From Propionibacteriaceae bacterium (GTDB lineage Bacteria; Actinomycetota; Actinomycetes; Propionibacteriales; Propionibacteriaceae): a stretch of DNA of 6,141 nucleotides. Positions 1 to 5,321 of the stretch are shown here, in pieces. The DNA is taken from contig JAIRVA010000257.1 in NCBI GenBank assembly GCA_031254155.1, positions 1 to 6,141 on the forward strand, given 5' to 3'. The notes beneath the pieces are model-generated. The model saw nothing but the letters and a program-made list of their open reading frames with translations, had not been told where the DNA came from and did not search any database. Both the position numbers and the translations under genes were made by a program. Each line of letters starts with the position of its first letter. Positions within the stretch are counted from its first letter, which is position 1.

Positions 1-138
1 CGGGAGACCGACGGGTTTGAGCACTTGTGCGGCCACCAGGGAGAAGAGGACGGAGTGCACGGGGAGGGCGTACGGCCGAGATCGTACCGCAATCCCACAC
101 AACCGGCCCGCCGCGGCCACTCCGCTCCGCGTTAGCAT
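1..138 (-). CDS. N-terminal fragment of an unidentified, possibly membrane-associated protein (runs off left edge)
   Basis: An ATG at 138-136 on the minus strand opens 46 codons with no stop before the window edge, so only the N-terminus is visible. A good Shine-Dalgarno sequence, AGGTGA (152-147), lies 8 bases upstream of the ATG. About three-quarters of third codon positions are G or C, as expected for this genome. The protein begins MLTRSGVAAAGRLCG, has an arginine-rich stretch, and then a hydrophobic run (LPVHSVLFSLVAAQVL) that could be the start of a membrane segment. It starts 115 bases downstream of the kinase stop codon on the same strand, so it may be the next gene along that strand with its own promoter. 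I do not recognise the family: 46 residues are too few. Reality of the gene is supported by RBS, codon bias and open frame; function is unknown. Confidence 0.6.
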   Translation of the reverse strand, partial: MLTRSGVAAAGRLCGIAVRSRPYALPVHSVLFSLVAAQVLKPVGLP

Positions 139-146
139 AAAAACGG

Positions 147-152
147 TCACCT
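147..152 (-). promoter_or_regulatory. Ribosome-binding site of the left-edge gene
   Basis: Read on the minus strand, AGGTGA is followed by CCGTTTTT (8 bases) and then ATG. This spacing is near ideal, and it is the main reason for accepting the short open frame at 1-138 as a real gene. A small dyad, CCAG (154-157) and CTGG (165-168), lies just upstream and could affect access to the site; that part is inference. Confidence 0.6.
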
Positions 153-187
153 ACCAGGCGGTGTCTGGCGCGTATTCACGCTTTCGC

Positions 188-244
188 GGGAAAGGGGAGG
201 GTAGGGGAGGGGAGGGGAGGGGACGGGGAGGTCGGGGACGGGGG
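188..244 (+). repeat. G-run tract with GGGGA tandem repeats; strong G-quadruplex candidate
   Basis: The plus strand carries ten runs of three or more G within 57 bases: 188-190, 194-197, 199-201, 204-207, 209-212, 214-217, 219-222, 225-228, 234-237 and 240-244. The linkers are mostly one or two bases. Positions 204-223 are four perfect copies of GGGGA. The left part is almost purely purine. Runs of four G with single-base loops are the arrangement expected to form the most stable intramolecular quadruplexes. The tract lies between the kinase stop (254) and the start of the next minus-strand gene (138), about 50-106 bases upstream of that start, where a promoter would be expected. For minus-strand transcription the G-rich strand is the template strand, and any RNA would be C-rich. 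Folding and regulatory effect are inferred. Confidence 0.8.
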
Positions 245-253
245 ACAGTCGGT

Positions 254-1231
254 TTATCCCCAACCGGCGATGGCGAGGGAACTGGCCGACAGCGCTCCCT
301 CGGCGGCGGCCCGGCGTCGCCGCTCGGCGCCCCGGTCGTCGGTGGTGACCGGGGGCAGGGTCACCCGGATGATCAGCCACTCCGCGCCGGGCTCACCGGC
401 GACGGTGGCCGCGATCAGGCCGCTCATGTTGCTGACCAGGGCTTTCGCGATGGCGAGGCCCATACCCGTACCCTGGGCGGCGTGCGCATCCGCGGTCGGG
501 GCGTAATCAAACATTCGTTTAGTGTCCAGCGCCCGCAGGTTGTCGGCCTTGTTGGCGATCTCGATCGCCGTACCGTCCACCCGTATCCCCACGTACTCCC
601 GGCCGCGCTCGATCGCGTTCCGGAGCAGGTTCTGGACGACCCGGTCGACCTGGTCCCGGTCGCCGTAGCACAAGGCTGGTTCGTCCGGGATGTCGGCCAC
701 GACGGTGAGACCCCGCGCCACGATCTCGGGCTGGCTGACGGCCAGCGCGCCGCGCAGGACCTCGCAGACGTCCACCTTGTCGCGGGCGACCGCCGTCGTA
801 CCCTCCCGCAAACGCGAGAACTCGGTGAGATTGCCAACCAGCAAGGCCACGGTCGCCAGGCGTTCCCGGACCATCAAGAGCCGGGATTGCCCATCGGGGT
901 GCTCGTTCGCCAGCTGCTGGATGTGCGCCTGGGCTGACGCCAGCGGCGTCCGCAAGTCTTGGGAGACAGCGGTGAGGGTACGTCGCAGCTCAGCTTCGGC
1001 CTGCGCCTGCTCGCGGGTGTCGCGCCGACAACGCTCCACGACCGCCGTGACACCGCGGGTGAGCCCGGCCATCCCGGGCGCGTACGTCCGGGCCGTGAGA
1101 CCCTGGTCCAGATCGGTGCGAGCCAGCCCGTCGAGGTGCCAGGCCAGACGCTGAACGTCAAGACGCAGCAGTACGAGCCACACCAGGGCGACGACGAGCG
1201 CCACGCCCAGCACAATGCACACAACGACCAT
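254..1231 (-). CDS. Single-transmembrane sensor histidine kinase with the H-box histidine replaced by glutamine
   Basis: A 325-residue membrane-bound sensor-kinase homologue. Residues 2-22 form one hydrophobic membrane helix, with no extracellular sensor domain. A short cytoplasmic linker follows, then the DHp dimerisation helices (about 75-142) and the HATPase_c ATP-binding domain (about 150-294). The layout and the SQDLRTPL motif resemble short kinases whose H-box reads SHDLRTPL. Here residue 91, which should be the phosphorylated histidine, is Gln (codon CAA, 961-959). The ATP-binding features are mostly present: N-box NLLRNA with Asn205, a VanS-like N-K-A (227-229) where many kinases have D-x-G, and a G2 box GTGMGL (254-259). 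The F-box (MFD, 240-242) is degenerate, and the Arg/Ala-rich tail (295-325) looks dispensable. The ATG has a purine-rich GGGGA three bases upstream, slightly close. No response regulator adjoins it. Kinase ancestry is clear; autokinase activity through the usual histidine is not expected. It could be a pseudokinase, a phosphatase-only protein or an inactivated gene. Confidence 0.88.
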   Translation of the reverse strand: MVVVCIVLGVALVVALVWLVLLRLDVQRLAWHLDGLARTDLDQGLTARTYAPGMAGLTRGVTAVVERCRRDTREQAQAEAELRRTLTAVSQDLRTPLASAQAHIQQLANEHPDGQSRLLMVRERLATVALLVGNLTEFSRLREGTTAVARDKVDVCEVLRGALAVSQPEIVARGLTVVADIPDEPALCYGDRDQVDRVVQNLLRNAIERGREYVGIRVDGTAIEIANKADNLRALDTKRMFDYAPTADAHAAQGTGMGLAIAKALVSNMSGLIAATVAGEPGAEWLIIRVTLPPVTTDDRGAERRRRAAAEGALSASSLAIAGWG

Positions 1232-1307
1232 AAGTCCCCGTCTCTACCGTCGGGCGACCGGTCCGACGCCCCGTTCACAAAACCCGGGGAACACTGAACC
1301 ACCACGA

Positions 1308-1321
1308 GCCCGCACGCGGGC
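1308..1321 (-). terminator. Short GC hairpin between the reductase and kinase genes (weak terminator candidate)
   Basis: GCCCG (1308-1312) and CGGGC (1317-1321) form a five-base-pair stem around a four-base loop. It lies 32 bases past the reductase stop codon, in the 122-base gap before the kinase start. No T-run follows it on the minus strand, so it is not a canonical intrinsic terminator. Actinobacterial terminators often lack the T-run, so a role is possible but unproven. I saw no convincing -10/-35 pair for the kinase in the rest of this gap. Confidence 0.25.
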
Positions 1322-1353
1322 CTGGCCGATCAATAGTTTCCCCACAAGTTAGG

Positions 1354-2358
1354 TTACCACCTGTCGGCCACGTAGGGCGCCGCGTACCGGAGGTACACCG
1401 CCTCCAGCTCGGCGAGAGTCTCTTCCGGCAGCGGGTCGAGCGCGGCGGCGTGGGCGTTCGCCCGGGCCTGCTCGGGCCGCGAGGCGCCCGGAATGACCGC
1501 GGTGAGGCCGTCCTGGTCGATCAGCCAGCGCAGCGCCACCTCGGCCGGCGTCGGCTGGCCGGGGAGTTCGGCGGCGATGCGGACGAGTTCGCGGCCGGCC
1601 GCGACACCTTGCTCGTACGGTACCCCGGCGAAAGTCTCACCGACATCGAACGCCTCGCCGTGCCGGTTGTACGTCCGGTGGTCCTCGGCGGCGAACGTCG
1701 TCGACTCGGTGAACTTGCCAGTGAGAAGGCCCGACGCGAGCGGTACGCGGGCGATGACCGCCACGCCCTTCGCCTTCGCCACGGGAAGGACCCGCTCCAG
1801 CGGCTTCCGGCGCAGGACGTTGCAGATGATCTGGACCGAGGTCACGCCTGGGTGTTCGAGGGCCGTCAGCGCCTCCGCGCAGGTCTCGACCGACACCCCG
1901 TACGCCGCGATCACCTGCTCCTCGACCAGCCGGTCCAGCGCGTCGTACACCGCGTCGTCACTGTAGACCGGCGTCGGCGGGCAGTGCAGTTGGACCAGCG
2001 GGAGCGTGTCCAGCCGCAGGTTGGCGCGCGAGCGGTCCAGCCAGGCACGGAAGTTGGGGTACGTGTACGCGCCCGGTACGTGCGGGTCCGCGCGGCGGCC
2101 CATCTTGGTGATGACCGTGAGACCGTAGATTTCCGGGCCGCCGATGGAGGCGAGGAAGGCCCCGATGAGTTGCTCCGAGTGCCCGTCGCCGTAGACGTCC
2201 GCCGTGTCGATCAGGGTCACACCCGCGTCGACGGCGGCCGCCAGGGTATCCAGGGCCTGCGCGTCCGAGACATTGCCCCAGTCGCCCCCGAACTGCCAGG
2301 TACCGACCCCGATGACGCTCACCGTACGACCGGTGTGTCCAAAAATGCGTGTTTCCAT
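1354..2358 (-). CDS. Aldo/keto reductase (COG0667 type)
   Basis: A 334-residue NADP(H)-dependent oxidoreductase with a full-length TIM barrel, expected to be cytoplasmic. Members of this family reduce aldehydes and ketones, or oxidise the alcohols; the substrate here cannot be told from sequence. The catalytic tetrad is intact: Asp51 (in IDTADVYG), Tyr56, Lys85 (in VITKMG) and His125 (in LVQLHCPP). The cofactor-binding segment near the C-terminus reads IPGASRPEQARAN (289-301), as is usual for the family. The N-terminus (METRIFGHTGRTVSVIGVG) is the standard first strand, which supports the ATG at 2358. That ATG has no good Shine-Dalgarno sequence but has a TAGAGT box six bases upstream, consistent with leaderless translation. 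The surface-protein gene ends 31 bases upstream on the same strand. Family assignment is secure; physiological role is unknown. Confidence 0.95.
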   Translation of the reverse strand: METRIFGHTGRTVSVIGVGTWQFGGDWGNVSDAQALDTLAAAVDAGVTLIDTADVYGDGHSEQLIGAFLASIGGPEIYGLTVITKMGRRADPHVPGAYTYPNFRAWLDRSRANLRLDTLPLVQLHCPPTPVYSDDAVYDALDRLVEEQVIAAYGVSVETCAEALTALEHPGVTSVQIICNVLRRKPLERVLPVAKAKGVAVIARVPLASGLLTGKFTESTTFAAEDHRTYNRHGEAFDVGETFAGVPYEQGVAAGRELVRIAAELPGQPTPAEVALRWLIDQDGLTAVIPGASRPEQARANAHAAALDPLPEETLAELEAVYLRYAAPYVADRW

Positions 2359-2364
2359 GGGGCA

Positions 2365-2370
2365 ACTCTA
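2365..2370 (-). promoter_or_regulatory. Candidate -10 box for a leaderless aldo/keto reductase transcript
   Basis: On the minus strand TAGAGT is followed by TGCCCC and then the ATG at 2358. This matches TANNNT with a six-base gap, which would place transcription start at or next to the A of ATG. That is the known signature of leaderless genes in actinobacteria. No recognisable -35 box lies at the usual distance, and no strong Shine-Dalgarno sequence is present. It lies in the 31-base gap after the surface-protein gene, so the reductase may be expressed separately. Inferred from position and motif only. Confidence 0.45.
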
Positions 2371-2389
2371 CCGCCGTCCCGTGGTCCCG

Positions 2390-3340
2390 CTACCGCAGGG
2401 GTTTGCCGAAGTCTGTGCCGAAGCCGCGGCGTTCGCCGCGGGCGAGCCGCTTGCGGGCGTTGGAGATGATGGCGAGGATCAGCAGCGCACCGGCCGCCAC
2501 GATGGCAACGGTGAAGAAGGCGACCCGGACGATCTCCATGCTCGCCGAGGTCCCGGCCGGGCGGGCGGCGGCGATCGCGGGGGTGGGAGTGGCCGTGGTA
2601 GTGGGCGTCGCGGCCGGCGTCGGTACCGGGTCGGCCGCCGCGGGAGGCGTCTCGGCCGGCGTCGGCGGGGTCGTGATGGTCCCCACGGCCTGGCCCTTGC
2701 TGGCCTCGTACACATCGTCGCCGGCGTACGTCGCCGTGACTGTGTACTGCGCCGGGACCTGGCCCTCGGGCAGGACGACCATCGCAGAGAACGTCCCGTC
2801 CACGGCCGTCACCGCCATGGCGTCAATGTCACCCTGGTCCGCGGCCAGACTGACCAGAGCCGATCCGAGCGGCGCGCCGCCCGACAGGAGTTGTCCCGAG
2901 ATCCCGACGGACGCGCCGGGTTCGGCCTCGGGCGGATCAAGCGTCAGTGTGAGTGAGGTCGCGGCCTTGCTCGCCGGGTTGACCGTGATCTGCGTCACAC
3001 CGGCCTTCGCGGCGTACCGCGAGTCGCCGGCCCACGACACCCGGACGACGTACGAGGACGGCTGGGGGCGGCTCCCGCTGTACGAGTACGACCCGTCGGG
3101 ACCCGTCACCGTCGTACCCACGGCCGCATCGTTGAGCGCGACAGTGAGCGGCAGCCCGCTGATGCCCTGGCCGCCGAAAGTCCGGACAGAACCGGCGACG
3201 GTGAGGGACGAGTCGGTGACGCTCGCGTTCGCAGTGACTTGCAGGTTGGTCGACGGTTCGGCGGACGCGGTCACGAGGCCGAACGTCATGAACGCCCACA
3301 TCGCCAGCATGACGAAGCCGGGCCCAACGACTTTTCGCAC
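2390..3340 (-). CDS. Secreted, membrane-anchored surface protein with two Ig-like domains
   Basis: From the GTG at 3340 the product is 316 residues. It has a Sec signal peptide of about 27 residues (basic MRK, hydrophobic core, cleavage near TASA/EP), two Ig-like beta-sandwich domains of roughly 95 residues each, a Pro/Thr/Ala-rich stalk of about 45 residues, one membrane helix (starting near EIVRVAFFTVAIV) and a basic cytoplasmic tail of about 23 residues ending in GKPLR. Both Ig-like domains end in the typical pattern (WAGDSRY and YAGDDVY). The protein is therefore probably displayed outside the membrane, with the stalk crossing the cell wall. No LPXTG sorting motif or catalytic domain is visible. 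An in-frame ATG at 3391 would add 17 residues, but those codons are rich in A/T third positions and include rare AGA. The GTG is preceded by AAAGGG at a sensible distance and gives a textbook signal peptide, so I chose it. Function is unknown; adhesion or binding is a guess. Confidence 0.85.
   Translation of the reverse strand: MRKVVGPGFVMLAMWAFMTFGLVTASAEPSTNLQVTANASVTDSSLTVAGSVRTFGGQGISGLPLTVALNDAAVGTTVTGPDGSYSYSGSRPQPSSYVVRVSWAGDSRYAAKAGVTQITVNPASKAATSLTLTLDPPEAEPGASVGISGQLLSGGAPLGSALVSLAADQGDIDAMAVTAVDGTFSAMVVLPEGQVPAQYTVTATYAGDDVYEASKGQAVGTITTPPTPAETPPAAADPVPTPAATPTTTATPTPAIAAARPAGTSASMEIVRVAFFTVAIVAAGALLILAIISNARKRLARGERRGFGTDFGKPLR
2611..2665 (-). repeat. Repeated DNA in the Pro/Thr/Ala stalk of the surface protein
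   Basis: The 13-base sequence CGGCCGGCGTCGG occurs at 2611-2623 and again at 2653-2665, inside the region encoding the proline/threonine-rich stalk. It reflects repeated PTPA-like codons and could allow stalk length to vary between strains by slippage or recombination; that is inference. It does not disturb the reading frame here. Confidence 0.5.
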
Positions 3341-3348
3341 TAGAACGC

Positions 3349-3430
3349 CCTTTCGTACTCTTCCATCGAACCCCGAACGGGCCGCTACCATGTTCCGTCA
3401 AGACTCCGCCCCGACGAGAGCCTTTCGTAC
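3349..3430. repeat. Two exact copies of a 10-base sequence in the divergent surface-protein/pgi intergenic region
   Basis: CCTTTCGTAC occurs at 3349-3358 and at 3421-3430, in the same orientation with a 72-base offset. Both lie in the 144-base region between the GTG of the surface-protein gene (3340) and the ATG of pgi (3485). The copy at 3349 includes, on the other strand, the AAAGG that probably serves as the ribosome-binding site of the surface-protein gene. The copy at 3421 lies upstream of the proposed pgi promoter. A shared regulator site is possible, but two copies are little evidence. Confidence 0.35.
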
Positions 3431-3472
3431 CGTCAGCCAACGTGTCCTGGCACCGTCGCTACAAAAACCTAC

Positions 3473-3478
3473 TAGGGT
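3473..3478 (+). promoter_or_regulatory. Candidate -10 box for a leaderless pgi transcript
   Basis: TAGGGT ends six bases before the pgi ATG (3485), so transcription would start at or beside the A of ATG. This is the TANNNT geometry of actinobacterial leaderless genes. The only Shine-Dalgarno-like bases (AGG, 3479-3481) are too close to the ATG to work well. A partial alternative is CTGGCA (3447-3452), 17 bases before TACTAG (3470-3475). An inverted repeat, CCTAC (3468-3472) and GTAGG (3477-3481), overlaps the box and could be an operator or coincidence. Confidence 0.45.
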
Positions 3479-3484
3479 AGGCCT

Positions 3485-5164
3485 ATGAACATCATCGATG
3501 CCACCGCAACGACCGCGTGGAGCCGTCTGACTGACCTGAGCCGCACATTCGACCCCGACCTCGCAGGCTGGTTCGCGACCGACACGAATCGCGTCGCGTC
3601 CATGACCTTCTCGCTCGGCGATCTCCAGGTGGACCTGTCTAAAAACCTTACCACGCCCCCGGTCATGAGCGCGCTGATCGATCTCGCCTCCCAGGTCGAC
3701 GTGACCGGACGCCGCGACGCCATGTTCGCCGGCGAACGGATCAACGTCACCGAGAACCGCTCCGTGTTGCACACCGCGTTGCGCCGGCCGCGGGGCGACC
3801 GGCTCGTTGTCAAGGGCGTCGACGTCGTCGCCCAGGTCCACGCGGTTCTCGACGAGGTCTACGCCTTTGCGAACCGGGTCCGGTCGGGCAAGTGGGTCGG
3901 GGCGACGGGACGGCCCATCCGGACCCTCGTGAACATCGGGATCGGCGGTTCCGACCTCGGTCCGGCGATGGTGTACGAAGCCCTGAAACCCTATGTCAAG
4001 GAGGGTTTGGAGTGCCGCTTCGTCTCCAACATCGACCCGGCCGATCTGGCCGAGAAGACCCGCGGGCTCGACCCCGAGACGACGCTGTTCATCGTCGTGT
4101 CGAAGACGTTCACCACGCTGGAGACCCTGACGAACGCCCGGCTCGCCCGGGCGTGGCTGTGGGACGGGCTCACGGCCAAGGGCGCCATCGGAAACTCGGA
4201 GGCCAGCCGGGCCGGCGCGGTCTCCAAGCACTTCGTCGCCGTGTCCACCGCTCTGGACAAGGTCGAGGCCTTCGGGATCGACCCCGTGAACGCGTTCGGC
4301 TTCTGGGACTGGGTCGGCGGGCGGTACTCGGTCGATTCGGCCGTTGGTACGATCCTCGCCGTCGCGCTCGGTCCCGAGACGTTCGGGGACTTCCTCGGCG
4401 GCTTCCACCTCGTCGACAAGCACTTCTGCGAGGAGCCGCTCAGCCGGAACGTCCCCGTCCTCATGGGCCTGCTGGGCGTCTGGTACCGTGATTTCCTGGG
4501 GTACGCGAGCCACGCCGTACTGCCGTACGCCCAGTACCTGCACCGCTTCGCGGCGTACCTCCAACAACTCACCATGGAGTCCAACGGCAAGCGCGTCCGG
4601 CTTGACGGCACACCCGTACGCACCGACACGGGTGAGGTGTTCTGGGGCGAGCCGGGTACGAACGGGCAACACGCCTTCTACCAACTCCTGCACCAGGGGA
4701 CCCAGATCGTCCCGGCCGACTTCATCGCTGTCGCCAACCCGGCCCACGCCCTGAAGGACGGCGACCAGGACGTCCACGAGCTGTTCCTCGCCAACTTCTT
4801 CGCGCAGACCAAGGCCCTGGCTTTCGGCAAGAGCGAGGCGGCGGTCCGGGCGGAGGACACCCCGCCGGCCATCGTCCCCCACCGCATCTTCCCCGGCAAC
4901 CGGCCCTCGACCTCCATCATGGCCCCGGCGCTGACCCCGTCGGTGGTCGGGCAGTTGATCGCGTTGTACGAGCACATCACCTTCACCCAGGGCGTCATCT
5001 GGGGCATCGACTCCTTCGACCAGTGGGGCGTGGAACTGGGCAAGAAACTGGCGTTGGAGATCACCCCCGCGATCGCCGGGGATGACGCCGCCCTCGCGGC
5101 CCAGGATGCGTCCACCCAGTCCCTCATCCGCTATTACCGGGCCACGCGGAAACCCGCCGCGTAG
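3485..5164 (+). CDS. pgi: Glucose-6-phosphate isomerase
   Basis: A 559-residue cytoplasmic enzyme that interconverts glucose 6-phosphate and fructose 6-phosphate, linking glycolysis, gluconeogenesis and the pentose phosphate pathway. The length is normal for the long bacterial/eukaryotic-type isomerase. The sugar-phosphate-binding motif GIGGSDLGP is at 152-160. The two family signature regions are intact: DWVGGRYSVDSAVG (275-288) and the stretch from GVIWG to GVELGK (503-520). The expected active-site residues are present: Arg280, Glu365 (in MESNGK), His396 (in NGQHAFYQ) and Lys520. The N-terminus aligns naturally from MNIIDATATTAW, which supports the ATG at 3485. The gene is single: no pentose phosphate genes (tal, tkt, zwf) adjoin it in the window. 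It is divergent from the surface-protein gene and convergent with the permease gene. Nothing suggests damage or recent transfer. Confidence 0.98.
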   Translation: MNIIDATATTAWSRLTDLSRTFDPDLAGWFATDTNRVASMTFSLGDLQVDLSKNLTTPPVMSALIDLASQVDVTGRRDAMFAGERINVTENRSVLHTALRRPRGDRLVVKGVDVVAQVHAVLDEVYAFANRVRSGKWVGATGRPIRTLVNIGIGGSDLGPAMVYEALKPYVKEGLECRFVSNIDPADLAEKTRGLDPETTLFIVVSKTFTTLETLTNARLARAWLWDGLTAKGAIGNSEASRAGAVSKHFVAVSTALDKVEAFGIDPVNAFGFWDWVGGRYSVDSAVGTILAVALGPETFGDFLGGFHLVDKHFCEEPLSRNVPVLMGLLGVWYRDFLGYASHAVLPYAQYLHRFAAYLQQLTMESNGKRVRLDGTPVRTDTGEVFWGEPGTNGQHAFYQLLHQGTQIVPADFIAVANPAHALKDGDQDVHELFLANFFAQTKALAFGKSEAAVRAEDTPPAIVPHRIFPGNRPSTSIMAPALTPSVVGQLIALYEHITFTQGVIWGIDSFDQWGVELGKKLALEITPAIAGDDAALAAQDASTQSLIRYYRATRKPAA

Positions 5165-5192
5165 ACCGGTTGTTCTCCACCCGTCTCGTGGT

Positions 5193-5219
5193 CAGTTTGC
5201 CGGCGTCGCGCCAGTTTGC
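5193..5219. repeat. Short direct repeat CAGTTTGC downstream of pgi
   Basis: CAGTTTGC occurs at 5193-5200 and 5212-5219, a 19-base period, and both copies continue into similar GC-rich bases. It lies between two convergent stop codons, where a promoter operator is not expected. It is reported for completeness and may be chance. Confidence 0.3.
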
Positions 5220-5231
5220 GGGATTTTGACG

Positions 5232-5250
5232 GGATCCGCCCCGGCGATCC
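5232..5250. terminator. Hairpin in the convergent pgi/permease intergenic region
   Basis: GGATC (5232-5236) pairs with GATCC (5246-5250) around a GC-rich nine-base loop. It lies 67 bases past the pgi stop codon. No T-run follows it on either strand, so it is only a weak terminator candidate. Confidence 0.25.
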
Positions 5251-5276
5251 GGGCACTGGAGCGGGCACGTGGCTCA

Positions 5277-5302
5277 GCGAAGGTACGTCACGAACCATTC
5301 GC
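5277..5302. terminator. Larger hairpin between convergent genes; possible bidirectional terminator
   Basis: GCGAAGGT (5277-5284) pairs with ACC and TTCGC (5294-5302), giving eight base pairs with one bulged A (5297) around a nine-base loop. It lies 19 bases past the permease stop codon (5322) and 112 bases past the pgi stop (5164), so it could end both transcripts. There is no T-run on either side. The rest of the 157-base gap holds no gene that I can support. Confidence 0.35.
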
Positions 5303-5321
5303 GCCCACCACCACGCGCTAG

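Noticed and set aside
188..244. The G-rich tract as a CRISPR array or phage attachment site
   Set aside because: There is no repeat-spacer structure, no integrase and no tRNA nearby. It is a simple GGGGA-type repeat.
17..937. Long plus-strand open frame opposite the kinase gene
   Set aside because: The translation is low-complexity Gly/Arg-rich sequence that crosses the G-rich tract and lies antisense to a clear kinase. It is a by-product of high GC content.
1232..1307. Promoter for the kinase gene (TTGTGA and TAGAGA on the minus strand)
   Set aside because: The two elements are about 28 bases apart, too far for a normal promoter, and TAGAGA does not match TANNNT.
1450..2469. Long plus-strand open frame opposite the aldo/keto reductase
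   Set aside because: It is Arg/Gly/Val-rich with no recognisable domain and is antisense to a gene with an intact catalytic tetrad.
3369..3396. Extracytoplasmic-sigma-like promoter (GGAAC and GTT on the minus strand) for the surface-protein gene
   Set aside because: The spacing of 20 bases is longer than typical and the motifs are short; it is not distinguishable from chance.
3398..4975. 525-residue minus-strand open frame opposite pgi
   Set aside because: The composition is that of a GC-driven antisense frame, with no domain pattern. The pgi frame on the other strand carries all family signatures.
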